Assembly: GCA_019309565.1 (NCBI GenBank)
Contig: JAFDFZ010000007.1
Coordinates: 1-64,000, forward strand
Direction of reading: 5' to 3'
Origin: Deltaproteobacteria bacterium
Lineage (GTDB): Bacteria; Desulfobacterota; Desulfobacteria; Desulfobacterales; SURF-15
DNA: 64,000 nt
Shown here: positions 10,216-19,000 of the stretch, in pieces
Layout: every line of letters begins with the position of its first letter
Numbering within the stretch: the stretch's first letter is position 1
Position numbers and translations under genes: made by a program
The notes under the pieces: generated by a model
The model's input: only the letters and a program-made list of their open reading frames with translations
What the model was told of the DNA's origin: nothing
Databases searched by the model: none

Positions 10216-11658
10216 ATGAAAATAGGTCGAAATGCGCCTTGTCCATGCGGCAGCGGGAAAAAGTACAAAAAATGCTGCTTGAAGCTTGAAGAACAGAGAG
10301 CTGCTCAAGAAAGACAACAGAATGCCAATGAACACGAATTATTTGGTACCGGAGAATCCGGGTTGAGCGATAATGAGGATCATGAAGGTGGTCCTGATAA
10401 AGACGATGAAGGTGATGATAAAATTGAAGAAAGTGAGAGTGACCGAATCTGGGATGAATATATAGACGGTGATTTTGATCAGAAAGCGGCTGTTCTCGAA
10501 AAAACTATTGATGACCCGAATCTTCTTGAGAAATTTGACTGTTTCGAACTTTTTCACGAACTGCATGAATCTTGCCGGCATTTCAATGATCGTCAGGTTT
10601 TCAAAAAACTGACACAGAGGTTAAAACAGGAATATCCTGATCGATATAAGAAAGTTCAGGGCTATCTGATACAATCTCTTATACAGGACGCGCTAATTGA
10701 ACAGAATAAAACGGAAGCCGGTAAAATGTTTCTGGAATTTGCAGACGACGCTGATAAGGACATTGATAGTTTCAACCGCACATTGGAACAGATTGCCTTT
10801 GACGTTGATTTGGACCTGCTGCTCAGTGCCATGCGCAGGGGATGGGAAAAAGTGAAAGATTCACCTGAGATCGTTCCTTGGGGTATTGATGAATATGCCA
10901 ATCTGGCAGCGGAATATGCAATACTCAAGCATGTTTCCGAAGTGCCTAATCCGGATGCCACAGATTCCGATTTATTAAAAGAGCTGGAACAATTTATTGA
11001 TCCGGATGTTGAAAAACTTAAAACTTATCTGGCACACATCACCGGAACATCTGGAAAAGTGTGGAAGTCGGATGATTTTAATTTTCAGATAAAAAGAAGG
11101 AAGGAGAAAAAAGCAAAAAGAAGACCAAAAGATCCGGGGGAAAAAAGGCTGTCGATAGAAACATTCTCAATGAATGTGCATCATTTTACCAGTGAATTTT
11201 TGGGGTATTACGTTCGTAAAGAAGGGGTATCATTTCCAAAGGCAGAGACAGCCCGATCGGAATTGAGAAGGTATTTGATTGATCGTGCTCAAGGAGAGCT
11301 TGAAGCAGAGCCGAGCATGTTTGAAAAAATAATGCAGCCCGAATTGAAAAACAAGAAAAAACAACCCCCCTCTTTCGACCACATTTTATGCCCGGACAAA
11401 AAAACTTTAGATGTATTCATCGGAAAGATGCTCAACTTTTTCAGTTTTAAACTTTTCAGGGCTGTCATCTTCTTTGCAAGCATTCCCGCCTGGCTGCAAT
11501 TTTTAGAAATTAAAGGCTTGATTGAGCAGGAGATGCGGCGTAATACAATGTCATCCGTTTTTGAACTATTTGCTGATATTAGGAATGTAATTGAAAGCGA
11601 AAGCAAAGACAAAGACCGTTTAATAACGTATATAGAAAAAGCATACTCCCGCAGGTAG
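10216..11658 (+). CDS. SEC-C motif protein of unknown function
   Basis: A 480-residue protein that begins with a SEC-C zinc-binding motif (C9, C11, C20, C21 in APCPCGSGKKYKKCC), the same small module found at the C-terminus of SecA and in many proteins of mobile regions. A very acidic stretch (about residues 50-75) follows, then a long alpha-helical region with no recognisable catalytic box. A basic patch lies near residues 295-312 (KRRKEKKAKRRPK). The gene stands alone and is flanked by the two copies of the 72-bp REP-like element. Many SEC-C proteins occur in defence islands, but no function can be assigned from sequence. Confidence 0.75.
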   Translation: MKIGRNAPCPCGSGKKYKKCCLKLEEQRAAQERQQNANEHELFGTGESGLSDNEDHEGGPDKDDEGDDKIEESESDRIWDEYIDGDFDQKAAVLEKTIDDPNLLEKFDCFELFHELHESCRHFNDRQVFKKLTQRLKQEYPDRYKKVQGYLIQSLIQDALIEQNKTEAGKMFLEFADDADKDIDSFNRTLEQIAFDVDLDLLLSAMRRGWEKVKDSPEIVPWGIDEYANLAAEYAILKHVSEVPNPDATDSDLLKELEQFIDPDVEKLKTYLAHITGTSGKVWKSDDFNFQIKRRKEKKAKRRPKDPGEKRLSIETFSMNVHHFTSEFLGYYVRKEGVSFPKAETARSELRRYLIDRAQGELEAEPSMFEKIMQPELKNKKKQPPSFDHILCPDKKTLDVFIGKMLNFFSFKLFRAVIFFASIPAWLQFLEIKGLIEQEMRRNTMSSVFELFADIRNVIESESKDKDRLITYIEKAYSRR

Positions 11659-11960
11659 CGATTAAGGGTTCACTCAAACATAGAACTACACTTTGAGAGC
11701 ACATTCGCGAGCACGTTCACGCCGTATATCAGTTTATAATTTTACTTCTCTATGAATTTTGTTTTTTACGACAACTTATTTTAATGGCGTGCAAAAAAAC
11801 CCCCTCTAACCCCTGTGTCATGCGTGGGTAAAAGTCACAGTGCCTGCGAATTGGGGTCAGCCCTTTGATTACCTATTTAATAATTTTAAGATAGTATCAA
11901 AGGTGTGACCCCATTTGCCTGGTTCTTCATACATGTCAAAGAGCAGATGGTAACGTTGGA
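11659..11960. other. 302-bp spacer with second REP-like element
   Basis: No gene seen. It carries the second 72-bp REP-like copy (11847-11918) and a poly-purine/pyrimidine stretch. No clear terminator for the SEC-C gene or for the convergent retropepsin-like gene apart from the REP hairpin itself, which could serve that purpose for both. Confidence 0.5.
11847..11918. repeat. REP-like palindromic element, copy 2
   Basis: Same orientation as copy 1 at 9751-9822 and the same 72 bases except one G to A in the loop-side arm (AAGATA instead of AAGGTA), which weakens the inner stem. The outer inverted repeat (GGGGTCA.../...TGACCCC) is intact. It lies between convergent genes. Confidence 0.85.
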
Positions 11961-12344
11961 TCAAGTATTAAACTGGAGATACATGTCCTTAAAGTTGATT
12001 ATGGCACCGGAACTGATCAGAAAATCCATTCCCAGAATACCGTTGATCTCAAAGCCATAGTCCATACCGCCGACTTCGATTTCAAAATTCGACAGACTAA
12101 AATCGTCGACTGTTATAAAATCAACGCATCGTTTAAAGACAACTTCAGCGCCGCCGATGCCTCGTATGACATGTAGTGTATCTTGGGGCGAAGGCACAAT
12201 CTGTATGGCTTCAACAATGTCGGCTGCAAAGATGCTTGAAGCAGATCCGGTATCGATCAGTACATTTGATACTTCAACAATAGATTCATTATAACCGACC
12301 ACAACGGTTATAAAGGGCAGATTACCTTGCAAGACTAACTGCAT
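11961..12344 (-). CDS. retropepsin-like aspartic protease
   Basis: A 127-residue protein with the single-domain aspartic protease signature: LIDTGSASS (catalytic D31) near the start and the psi-loop GILGMDFL near the end. It should work as a homodimer. The start is set at the ATG at 12344 because AGGAGAG lies just upstream. A longer frame to 12410 has no such site. It overlaps the end of the small upstream gene by 23 bases, so the two are co-translated. The substrate is unknown. Pairs of this kind are common in bacterial genomes outside any retroelement, and nothing here suggests a retrovirus-like element. Confidence 0.78.
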   Translation of the reverse strand: MQLVLQGNLPFITVVVGYNESIVEVSNVLIDTGSASSIFAADIVEAIQIVPSPQDTLHVIRGIGGAEVVFKRCVDFITVDDFSLSNFEIEVGGMDYGFEINGILGMDFLISSGAIINFKDMYLQFNT

Positions 12345-12603
12345 CGCCTCTCCTGATACCGACCCATCGTCGTTCGTGGATATCCAGTTCAGGACGATCT
12401 GTGTGAACAAAATAAAACTCTCTCTGCGGATACTTTCTGTGAAGTTCCCGGTAACGTTTCATCGCCATGCTGCCGTCTTCACACTTTTCAACGACTGCCA
12501 ATCGATCAAAGTGTCTTAGATTATCCGGATCGGTATGGGCCTCTAATGCCTCGATGATAAGCCACTGGCTGGGATAGGCTTTGCGGATCTCAGACCAAAG
12601 CAT
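12322..12603 (-). CDS. conserved small protein upstream of retropepsin-like protease
   Basis: A 93-residue soluble protein starting MLWSEIRKAYPSQWL and ending with RRWVGIRRGD, rich in charged residues. I recognise it as the usual partner gene of retropepsin-like proteases but know of no assigned function. Its ATG has a strong AGAGGAG ribosome site, and a good sigma-70 promoter lies 29-57 bases upstream. Stop and start of the pair overlap, which fits a toxin-antitoxin-like or protease-substrate arrangement. This is inference only. Confidence 0.68.
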   Translation of the reverse strand: MLWSEIRKAYPSQWLIIEALEAHTDPDNLRHFDRLAVVEKCEDGSMAMKRYRELHRKYPQREFYFVHTDRPELDIHERRWVGIRRGDAVSLAR

Positions 12604-12631
12604 GCTGATCTCCTCTTTTTAGTGATAAATT

Positions 12632-12660
12632 ATTATAAAATATATGCGCTTTTATCTCAA
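12632..12660 (-). promoter_or_regulatory. sigma-70 promoter for the retropepsin pair
   Basis: On the minus strand TTGAGA (12660-12655), a 17-base spacer, then TATAAT (12637-12632). It lies just upstream of the ATG at 12603, with a leader of about 20 bases that includes AGAGGAG. Confidence 0.7.
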
Positions 12661-12748
12661 GCCCCGCCGATTCGGTTTTTTTCTTTAACCGTGCCATAAA
12701 AATTAGACAGGATACTTTGTTTAGGGTGGTGGATGGGCTACGATCATA

Positions 12749-13167
12749 ATGCCGAGGGCAAATAGACATTACATACCGGGTTGTATATGACATATTACCC
12801 GCCGGTGCCATAAGAAGGAGTTTCTGTTTAAATTCTCAAGGGACAGAAAGCGATGGATGCAATGGCTATTTGAGGCAAAAAAACAGAAACCTGCCGGGAA
12901 AGGGTGGAAGCAGCGCTGAGAGGCGGCAGTTTTTCAAGGGATGACAAATGGACCGAGAGTATCGCTGTTGTAAGCAGGCGCTTTGTTGTCGCGACGTGGG
13001 AGAGTCTGGGGATAAAGGTCAGCGGGCGGAAAGTGATCGGAAAGGATGATAGCTATCAGTTGAGGGAGGAAACAGCTTCTTATACAACAAATTTTGAGGG
13101 TCAAATTGCGTTTTTAAGGCCCCAAAACGCATATTATTGGGATGATTCTTTAGAAATTTCAACGTAG
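12749..13167 (+). pseudogene. decayed REP-associated tyrosine transposase (RAYT)
   Basis: Fragments of a RAYT/IS200-like transposase in broken frames. From an ATG at 12749: MPRANRHYIPGCI, a TGA at 12788 where Trp is expected, then HITRRCHKKEFLFKF and RWMQWLFEAKK. The frame ends at about 12919. In another frame the C-terminus reads ERVEAALRGGSFSRDDKWTES, IAVVSRRFVVATWESLG, GRKVIGKDDSYQLRE and LRPQNAYYWD. The central part with the HUH and catalytic tyrosine helices is missing. So there is one nonsense change, one internal deletion and one frameshift. It is the likely past mobiliser of the two REP-like elements nearby. Identification is from family memory of the N- and C-terminal motifs. Confidence 0.75.
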
Positions 13168-13207
13168 TAGCGCGGTCCGACCCTAAAAACGCACAAAAAC
13201 AAAAAAA

Positions 13208-13321
13208 AGAGCGAGGCGTGCCAGCTACAAAAAACCGAAGCATGTGACGTTTATCGATGAGATACCAAAGAATCCCTCGGGTAAAATCTTAAAGACAAAG
13301 CTGCGCGGTATACCTCTCTAG
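13208..13321 (+). pseudogene. C-terminal remnant of an acyl-CoA synthetase (ANL family)
   Basis: A 38-codon tail reading RARRASYKKPKHV, TFIDEIPKNPSGKILKTKL and ending RGIPL. The P-x-GKI-L-K box carries the A10 lysine of acyl/aryl-CoA synthetases. Everything upstream is gone and replaced by A-rich DNA and the RAYT fossil. Its stop overlaps the stop of the convergent TRAP permease gene. It marks the border where island DNA cut into an acyl-CoA metabolism locus. Confidence 0.75.
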
Positions 13322-15264
13322 GTGGAAGAGGTGAAGCTTGTGTTTGCTTTGCGCAACATGTGCATCATGCAGACGGTAGCTGCTGCTATCCCGAAACCGA
13401 TAAAATCCATTTTCAGACCCGGCAACGATAGCATCACCCCCCCGGCAAAGAGCCCTGCTGCGCTTAACATGCCACCGATAGTGGTAAGCTCTATTTTCCC
13501 GATGCCGATGAGATAACCTTCCAGAACCGACCCGATCAGAATAACCCCCACCGAAGCCGAGATAAATGCCTGCAGAATGGCTCCGGTTCCGGCCTGCATC
13601 ACCAATGCCGGATCGAAAACGAAAAACAGGGGAACAAGGTATTTGACGGCTCCCAGTTTCATTGCCATCAGCCCCACCTTGATGGGCTGGCTTCCGGCAA
13701 TCACCGCTGCAGGATATGCCGCCAGCGCCACCGGCGGTGTGATATATGAAAGCATCCCCCAGTACATGATATAAAGGTGGACGGCGATCTGGTTCAGCCC
13801 TATCATCTCAAGAGCCGGTGCCAGCACCAGTGCCAGAAAAACATAACACGCCGTGATGGTCATCCCCATACCCAGTATAAAACTCGTAAATGCGCCGAGC
13901 ACCAGCATAAACAAAAGGTTGCCACCGGCCAGCGAAACAATCTCCCTGGCAAACGCAGCAGCCACACCCGTAAGTGCCAGGGCGCCCAGAATCATTCCCA
14001 CACCGGAAAGAATGGCGATTAACTCACAGAGCAGCTTGCCAGTAGATTGAATGAACCTAAGGAAGCTGCGAAGCGTAAACCGCGTTTCCTTTCTGATCAT
14101 TGCAAAGGCTAAAAGAAACAGTATGGAAATAAACGGCGCCTGACTCTCAAGCCGCAGGGCAAAAAGAAAATAGAGCAGCACCGCCACCGCTCCAAGGTAA
14201 AACCAACCCTGGGCAAGAACCTTTCGGACAGATGGTATCTGACTTTTGGGAAGTCCGGCCAGCCCCTTTCTTGCGGAATATCCATCGACCTGAACGAGCA
14301 GCCCCAAGTAAGCCAAAATGGAAGGAATTGCGGCCGCCAGGGCGATTTTGCCATAGGATATGGACAGGAAGGCAGCCATGACAAAGGCTGTGGCACCCAT
14401 CACAGGAGGCATCAGTACACCCCCGGTGGAGGCGGCGCACTCGATCCCACCGGCATAATGAGCCGGGTAACCGCTTTTTTTGATTGCCGGTATGGTAATG
14501 GAGCCGGTGGTAATCACATTGGAAATCACACTTCCGCTCAGAGAGCCGAAAAGCGCGCTTGACAACACCGCCACTTTGGCCGTTCCACCCCGGGTGGCAC
14601 CGAGTATGCAGTAGGACAGATTGAGGAAAAATTCACCACCGCCTGACGCCTGAAGGGCCACACCGAAGATGATGAAACCGATCAGAATCATTCCCGCCAC
14701 CCGCATGGGTATTCCCAGCACGCTCTGAATGCTGAAGGCGTGAAATACCGCCGTGGTATTAAAGGATCGTCCGTATCCTTCAAGAAATCCGGGCATGTAA
14801 GGAGAAAATAAAGGGTATAGCGAAAAAACCAGGATGATCACGGCAAGAGAAGTTCCTGATGTGCGTCTTACCGCTTCTATCACCAGCACCCAGAGGATGA
14901 TGGCCATCGCCGTCATGTGCGAGGGGGCACGGTAAGACCATCCACGCTCGATAATATCGTATCCCAGCCATGCGAAATAAAGGGGTATTGAAAAAGCGAT
15001 CAGCCACAGAATGACATCTACAATGAACACCAGCCTTTGATGCCCCCCTTTTCTTAACGGAAAAAACAGAAAAACCATGGATAGGTAAAACGACAGCAGC
15101 AGATACAGGTAGGAGTTTTCCATGAGCATGGCGCCGAACGCCTGGAGGTGGAAAACCTGAAAGACGGCCAGCGCAAGTCCTGCAATGGAAAAGCAGATGG
15201 TAATCCAGTGCCAGAAGGCCGGCAGGGTCCGGTATCTTTCCTCTATTTTGGATATATTCTCCAT
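13318..15264 (-). CDS. TRAP transporter fused permease (DctMQ-type), TAXI system
   Basis: The inner-membrane carrier of a TRAP importer, with the small (4TMS) and large (about 12TMS) subunits fused. A start at ATG 15264 gives 648 residues, usual for this family. The open frame reaches a TTG at 15411, but that stretch is low-complexity, non-membrane and contains a strong hairpin, so I prefer the internal ATG although it lacks a clear ribosome site. Seen: many hydrophobic helices and the conserved large-subunit segment GSLSGSVISNVITTGSITIP followed by ECAASTGGVLMPPVMGA. It follows the TAXI binding protein gene. The two work together in sodium-driven uptake of a small carboxylate-like substrate, perhaps one that feeds the DUF849/crotonase genes upstream. 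Confidence 0.85.
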   Translation of the reverse strand: MENISKIEERYRTLPAFWHWITICFSIAGLALAVFQVFHLQAFGAMLMENSYLYLLLSFYLSMVFLFFPLRKGGHQRLVFIVDVILWLIAFSIPLYFAWLGYDIIERGWSYRAPSHMTAMAIILWVLVIEAVRRTSGTSLAVIILVFSLYPLFSPYMPGFLEGYGRSFNTTAVFHAFSIQSVLGIPMRVAGMILIGFIIFGVALQASGGGEFFLNLSYCILGATRGGTAKVAVLSSALFGSLSGSVISNVITTGSITIPAIKKSGYPAHYAGGIECAASTGGVLMPPVMGATAFVMAAFLSISYGKIALAAAIPSILAYLGLLVQVDGYSARKGLAGLPKSQIPSVRKVLAQGWFYLGAVAVLLYFLFALRLESQAPFISILFLLAFAMIRKETRFTLRSFLRFIQSTGKLLCELIAILSGVGMILGALALTGVAAAFAREIVSLAGGNLLFMLVLGAFTSFILGMGMTITACYVFLALVLAPALEMIGLNQIAVHLYIMYWGMLSYITPPVALAAYPAAVIAGSQPIKVGLMAMKLGAVKYLVPLFFVFDPALVMQAGTGAILQAFISASVGVILIGSVLEGYLIGIGKIELTTIGGMLSAAGLFAGGVMLSLPGLKMDFIGFGIAAATVCMMHMLRKANTSFTSST

Positions 15265-15334
15265 GGGCAGATGTGTATTGGGAATGGCACCGCTTTCGGG
15301 TATGGGGAACTTTGCAGCGAAACGCCGACGCTTT

Positions 15335-15362
15335 ATCGCCCTGCGCAGATACGCAGGGCGAT
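15335..15362 (-). promoter_or_regulatory. intercistronic hairpin between TAXI binding protein and permease
   Basis: A perfect 11-bp inverted repeat (ATCGCCCTGCG / CGCAGGGCGAT) with a 6-base loop, in the gap between the binding-protein stop and the permease ATG. There is no T-run, so it is more likely an mRNA stabiliser or partial terminator that keeps the binding protein in excess over the membrane part. This is a common design in binding-protein-dependent transporters. Confidence 0.55.
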
Positions 15363-15438
15363 ATCCGTTATCGCAGCGATGTGAACCCCAGGCTGAACCC
15401 CGTTGTTGCAAGAACGACGCAAAAGGGGTGAACTTCAG

Positions 15439-16590
15439 TTAAAAGCCGGCTTCAGCCCTTTTTTTCAGCCAAAATGCGGGAAACTTCCTTGATTTCATTT
15501 TCTTTGCAAGCGCCTCATCAACAGTGGCATCCCAGAGCTTTTTGAGTTCCGCCTGGTGTTTTAACCGCTGTTGATTCTTTGCTTCCCGCTCGGCAGTCCA
15601 TTTGCCGATTTCCTTTAAGTAATGGATCGCACCTTTATGCATGGGCAAGGGGTAGTCATCGAATAGGCGCAGGTTTCCTTCAGGGCTCCAGTAGGCGGCC
15701 AACGATTTATGCTTCTTGGCGTATGCCGGGTAAGTCTCATGCAGAAGCTTTGTGATGATATAGGCCTTTTCTTCGGAAAGAAAATCGTAAGTGAGAGCAA
15801 TGGGATACGCATAGGAGATCGTGTGAAGAGGCTTGTCTTCGGATAAGCCGGCACCGATGGTCGCCTTGAAATACCCGTATGCGGCATTTCTTTTCTTTAT
15901 CCTTTCCCAGCCCTCCTTGTAATCAGGGGGCAATTCAACATAGCGGATCCCGTAAGGCATTGCGGCCATCTCGTAAGCAAGGGATGCGGTGGGATTGATA
16001 TGAGTGGCATCCACCTTGCCTTCCATAACCATTCGGATAGCAGCGGTATAGCCGGGGCACTGCACTTTCACGACATCGTCCCAGGTAAGCCCAGCAAAAT
16101 TCAAATGTTGTTCACTGATCAGGGTCAGCACCCCCGTTGGAAAAGCGGCGATGCGTTTTCCCTTCAAATCCTTAAATGATTTAATGTCCGAGTCTCCCCG
16201 GATGCCAAGAGCAAGCCCTGGGTGCTGGGCGAAATACAGGGCGCGAACCGGCTGGGGGCCCCACTCCAGGGTGCGATAATCCTCAATCCCTTCTTGCATG
16301 AAATAGGATCCCAGGCCGTGAAACGCCACTTCAGCATCTTTGAGGCGAACCGGATACACCCTCGGAATATCCGTTCCGGCAGGTATGATCCGTATCTTGA
16401 TGCCGTATTTTTCAAATAGCGTCGTGCTGACATGCCCAACCATCATATAGCCGGATGAGCCGACATCGTAGGATGTCCATGTCATCATCTTGGGAATGGA
16501 AACCTCAGCCCCCGGAGCTGCACCAGAAAAGACAAAAACGGCCGCAAACAGCACAAAAAAACCATACTGAAAGTGTCTGAAAAATCTCAT
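15439..16590 (-). CDS. TAXI-family TRAP transporter solute-binding protein
   Basis: A 383-residue periplasmic binding protein. The ATG at 16590 is fixed by AAAGGAGG just upstream and starts a clean signal peptide (RFFRHFQYG, hydrophobic FFVLFAAVFVF, then SGAAPGAE), while a longer frame to 16701 has none. The mature part has TAXI features: the N-terminal GSSGYMMVGH box for the sugar-like ligand pocket and KSFKDLKGKRIAAFPTG. The C-terminal tail is unusually charged. First gene of the transporter pair. The ligand is unknown. Confidence 0.85.
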   Translation of the reverse strand: MRFFRHFQYGFFVLFAAVFVFSGAAPGAEVSIPKMMTWTSYDVGSSGYMMVGHVSTTLFEKYGIKIRIIPAGTDIPRVYPVRLKDAEVAFHGLGSYFMQEGIEDYRTLEWGPQPVRALYFAQHPGLALGIRGDSDIKSFKDLKGKRIAAFPTGVLTLISEQHLNFAGLTWDDVVKVQCPGYTAAIRMVMEGKVDATHINPTASLAYEMAAMPYGIRYVELPPDYKEGWERIKKRNAAYGYFKATIGAGLSEDKPLHTISYAYPIALTYDFLSEEKAYIITKLLHETYPAYAKKHKSLAAYWSPEGNLRLFDDYPLPMHKGAIHYLKEIGKWTAEREAKNQQRLKHQAELKKLWDATVDEALAKKMKSRKFPAFWLKKRAEAGF

Positions 16591-17167
16591 GTTTGAACCT
16601 CCTTTCTTTGTTGCGTTGTTGTTAAACCCGAAATAAATAAAGATGTGGGGAATCTTCCTCGCAAAGCTTATATGATCGCGAAATGAATCATGAATTTGCA
16701 CGATTAAATCGCTGATAATTCATTTCTCGATTTTAAAAGCATTGCAAAAAAAACTGCCTGACATATCGTGTCAATAGTTCAACTATAATTTTTGCGAAGT
16801 TACAGACCTAAATCGTATATTTAATAAATATGGCAGGAAACAGTTTTGATATGAACGAATATCTATTGGTAAATGTATATGAAACAACCAGACTCGGTGT
16901 CAAGCAAAAAACAACGACGACAGAAATTCTCGATGAGCCCCGGTTTTGAAAAACTACTCAAAAGACGTGATCGTCTGGTACTGATAAATCACGCGTACAG
17001 GCCATTTTACTATGTGTTTATGCAGCTTCGGGGTGAACGCAAAAGGTGTTTCAATTCCCGAATACCGCATTTTGAAGTGTGTGCAGCTTGCGACCATTCG
17101 GTTCACGGCCTGGATTTAACCGAGGATTGATGCAGCGACAAACCCGGAAACGATCGGTTTGAGGCGT
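16591..17167. other. 577-bp gap between TRAP operon and DUF849 gene
   Basis: Holds the promoter region for the TAXI operon (A/T-rich, 16600-16860) and an 85-codon open frame on the plus strand (16873-17130). That frame reads as a basic, low-homology peptide with no ribosome site, so I do not call it. No clear terminator is seen downstream of the DUF849 gene. Confidence 0.4.
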
Positions 17168-18040
17168 TTAGCCGATCTTAAGCAAGTTCCGGACCTCTTC
17201 GGGTTCGGCCGGCTCCTTATCAAGCGCCCGGACAATCCGTACCGCCTTTTCCACCAGCTCCCGGTTGGTTTCAGCGCGCTCGCCTTTCTTGATATAGAGG
17301 TTATCCTCCATGCCCACACGGATATGACCGCCAAGCAGCACCGATTGTGCGACCATGGGAAAACAGCTGGCACCGACCCCAAAGGCCGCCCAAACCGCAC
17401 CGGATGGCAAGGCCTCCTTCATCAGGATCATGTTCTTTGCACTGGCCGGGATACCCCAGGAAACTCCCATACAGAGTTGAAAAAGCGGGGGCGAGGGAAT
17501 TTTAGTCGTTTTTAGAAGATGATTGGCGATTTCAATGTGCCCCACGTCAAACACCTCAAGCTCGGGTCTTATGCCTGCATCCAGGATGAGCCCGAGCATG
17601 GTTTCCACATGCGACAGGATATTTACGAACACATGAGCGCCGAAATTCATGGACCCAACATCAAGAGAGCAAAGTTCAGGCTTAAGACGTAACACATGTT
17701 CCACACGTCTCTGGGGTATACACAGGGTCGAGCCCGGTCCCAGTCCGATGGGGTCCTTATCATCAGGAACAAACCTGGCTCCCGGGCCGGTACTGAGATT
17801 GATGAGCATATCGGATTTGTCTCGTATTCGGTCCACAACCTCTTTGTAAAGCTTAAATTCCATGGACGGGGCTCCGGTTTCCACATCCCGTACATGGATG
17901 TGAGCCACACTTGCACCGGCCCTCTTAGCATCCAGGGCGCTTTCGGCAATCTCTTTCGGGGTGATGGGCAAAAATGGTGTGTTCCGATCGCCGAATGAGC
18001 CCGTAACCGGAACAGTGACAATTACTTTGTCAGCTATCAC
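17168..18040 (-). CDS. beta-keto acid cleavage enzyme (BKACE, DUF849)
   Basis: A 290-residue TIM-barrel enzyme of the DUF849/BKACE family, which condenses a beta-keto acid with acetyl-CoA to give acetoacetate and a new acyl-CoA. The first characterised member is the 3-keto-5-aminohexanoate cleavage enzyme of lysine fermentation. Zinc ligands are seen in VAHIHVRD (H47, H49), with GSMNFG and EVFDVGHI for substrate and zinc binding later on. Full family length. It sits 64 bases after the crotonase gene on the same strand and before the TRAP importer, so a catabolic operon for an imported acid is likely. The exact substrate cannot be read from sequence. Confidence 0.87.
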   Translation of the reverse strand: MIADKVIVTVPVTGSFGDRNTPFLPITPKEIAESALDAKRAGASVAHIHVRDVETGAPSMEFKLYKEVVDRIRDKSDMLINLSTGPGARFVPDDKDPIGLGPGSTLCIPQRRVEHVLRLKPELCSLDVGSMNFGAHVFVNILSHVETMLGLILDAGIRPELEVFDVGHIEIANHLLKTTKIPSPPLFQLCMGVSWGIPASAKNMILMKEALPSGAVWAAFGVGASCFPMVAQSVLLGGHIRVGMEDNLYIKKGERAETNRELVEKAVRIVRALDKEPAEPEEVRNLLKIG

Positions 18041-18104
18041 TGGGTTATTCCCTCCTGTGGATTAGGATTCCCAAATATCAAGAACAGTTTTTAAGATTCC
18101 AATT

Positions 18105-18884
18105 TTATTTCCCCTTAAAGTTAGGTTTCCGCTTTTCAAGAAACGCCGATGTCCCCTCGATCCGGTCATCGGTAGAGAATGCGATGGCTTGTGCATGGCG
18201 TTCAAAGACAAGCCCGGAATGAATATCGACATTCGCTCCGACATTAAGCGCGGCCTTGGCCAGCGAGACCGCCACCGGGGCTTTGGAGATGATTTTCTGC
18301 GCCATCTCTTTGACCGCCGGCATCAGATCCTGCGGCTCGGAAACCACCCGATTGATCAGACCGATGGATTCGGCTTGCTCTGCTGAGATGATTTCACCTG
18401 TAAAGATCAATTCCTTGGCTTTTCCAAGACCGACAAGCCGTTGCAGTCTCTGGGTGCCGCCCAAACCCGGAATAATGCCCAGGTTGACCTCCGGTTGCCC
18501 AAGTTTTGAACGACGGGTAGCGATTCGAATGTCACACGCCATGGCCAGCTCACACCCGCCACCCAGCGCATATCCATCGATGGCGGCGATCACCGGTTTA
18601 TCAAGATTCTCGATGGCATTCAACGCGTCCTGGGCCTCGCTTTTTAGCACTTCCAAGGTCTCGCGTTCTTTCAGGGACCGGATATCGGCTCCGGATGCAA
18701 AGGCTTTTCCTCCGGCTCCGGTTATAACAACCACCCGTATGTCTTTATCGAAACGACAGATGCGGATGGCATCGCGGATTTCCATAAATGTTTGGGGAGA
18801 CAGAGCGTTTCGCACATCCGGACGGTTTATGGTTAATATGCCGATGTGTTCGTCTTTTTCAAACGTGATGTTTTCGTAATCCAC
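18105..18884 (-). CDS. enoyl-CoA hydratase/crotonase
   Basis: A 259-residue crotonase-fold enzyme. Both catalytic glutamates of true enoyl-CoA hydratases are present, 20 residues apart: E112 in GGGCELAMACD and E132 in LGQPEVNLGIIPGLGGTQ. The oxyanion-hole segment is FASGADIRSL. Typical length and no fusion. It hydrates a 2-enoyl-CoA to the 3-hydroxyacyl-CoA, probably within the same degradation route as the adjacent DUF849 enzyme. A GAGGAGGG ribosome site precedes the ATG. Confidence 0.9.
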   Translation of the reverse strand: MDYENITFEKDEHIGILTINRPDVRNALSPQTFMEIRDAIRICRFDKDIRVVVITGAGGKAFASGADIRSLKERETLEVLKSEAQDALNAIENLDKPVIAAIDGYALGGGCELAMACDIRIATRRSKLGQPEVNLGIIPGLGGTQRLQRLVGLGKAKELIFTGEIISAEQAESIGLINRVVSEPQDLMPAVKEMAQKIISKAPVAVSLAKAALNVGANVDIHSGLVFERHAQAIAFSTDDRIEGTSAFLEKRKPNFKGK

Positions 18885-19000
18885 AAGAAACCCTCCTCAT
18901 TTAAGTGGAATTACAGCAGGCAAACCCATTGTGTCGATCCCAGGTTACCGAATTTTTTATCATTGCTGCGGAAAAATGTCGATGGAAAAGAAATTATCTT

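Noticed and set aside
12590-12811. 73-codon minus-strand frame
   Set aside because: Overlaps the retropepsin pair's promoter and ribosome site and lies antisense to the RAYT fossil. No motif.
16744-16758. Sigma-54-like site before the TAXI operon (minus strand GGCAG, T-run, GC)
   Set aside because: GG and GC are 11 bases apart instead of 10, and the -24 box is poor.
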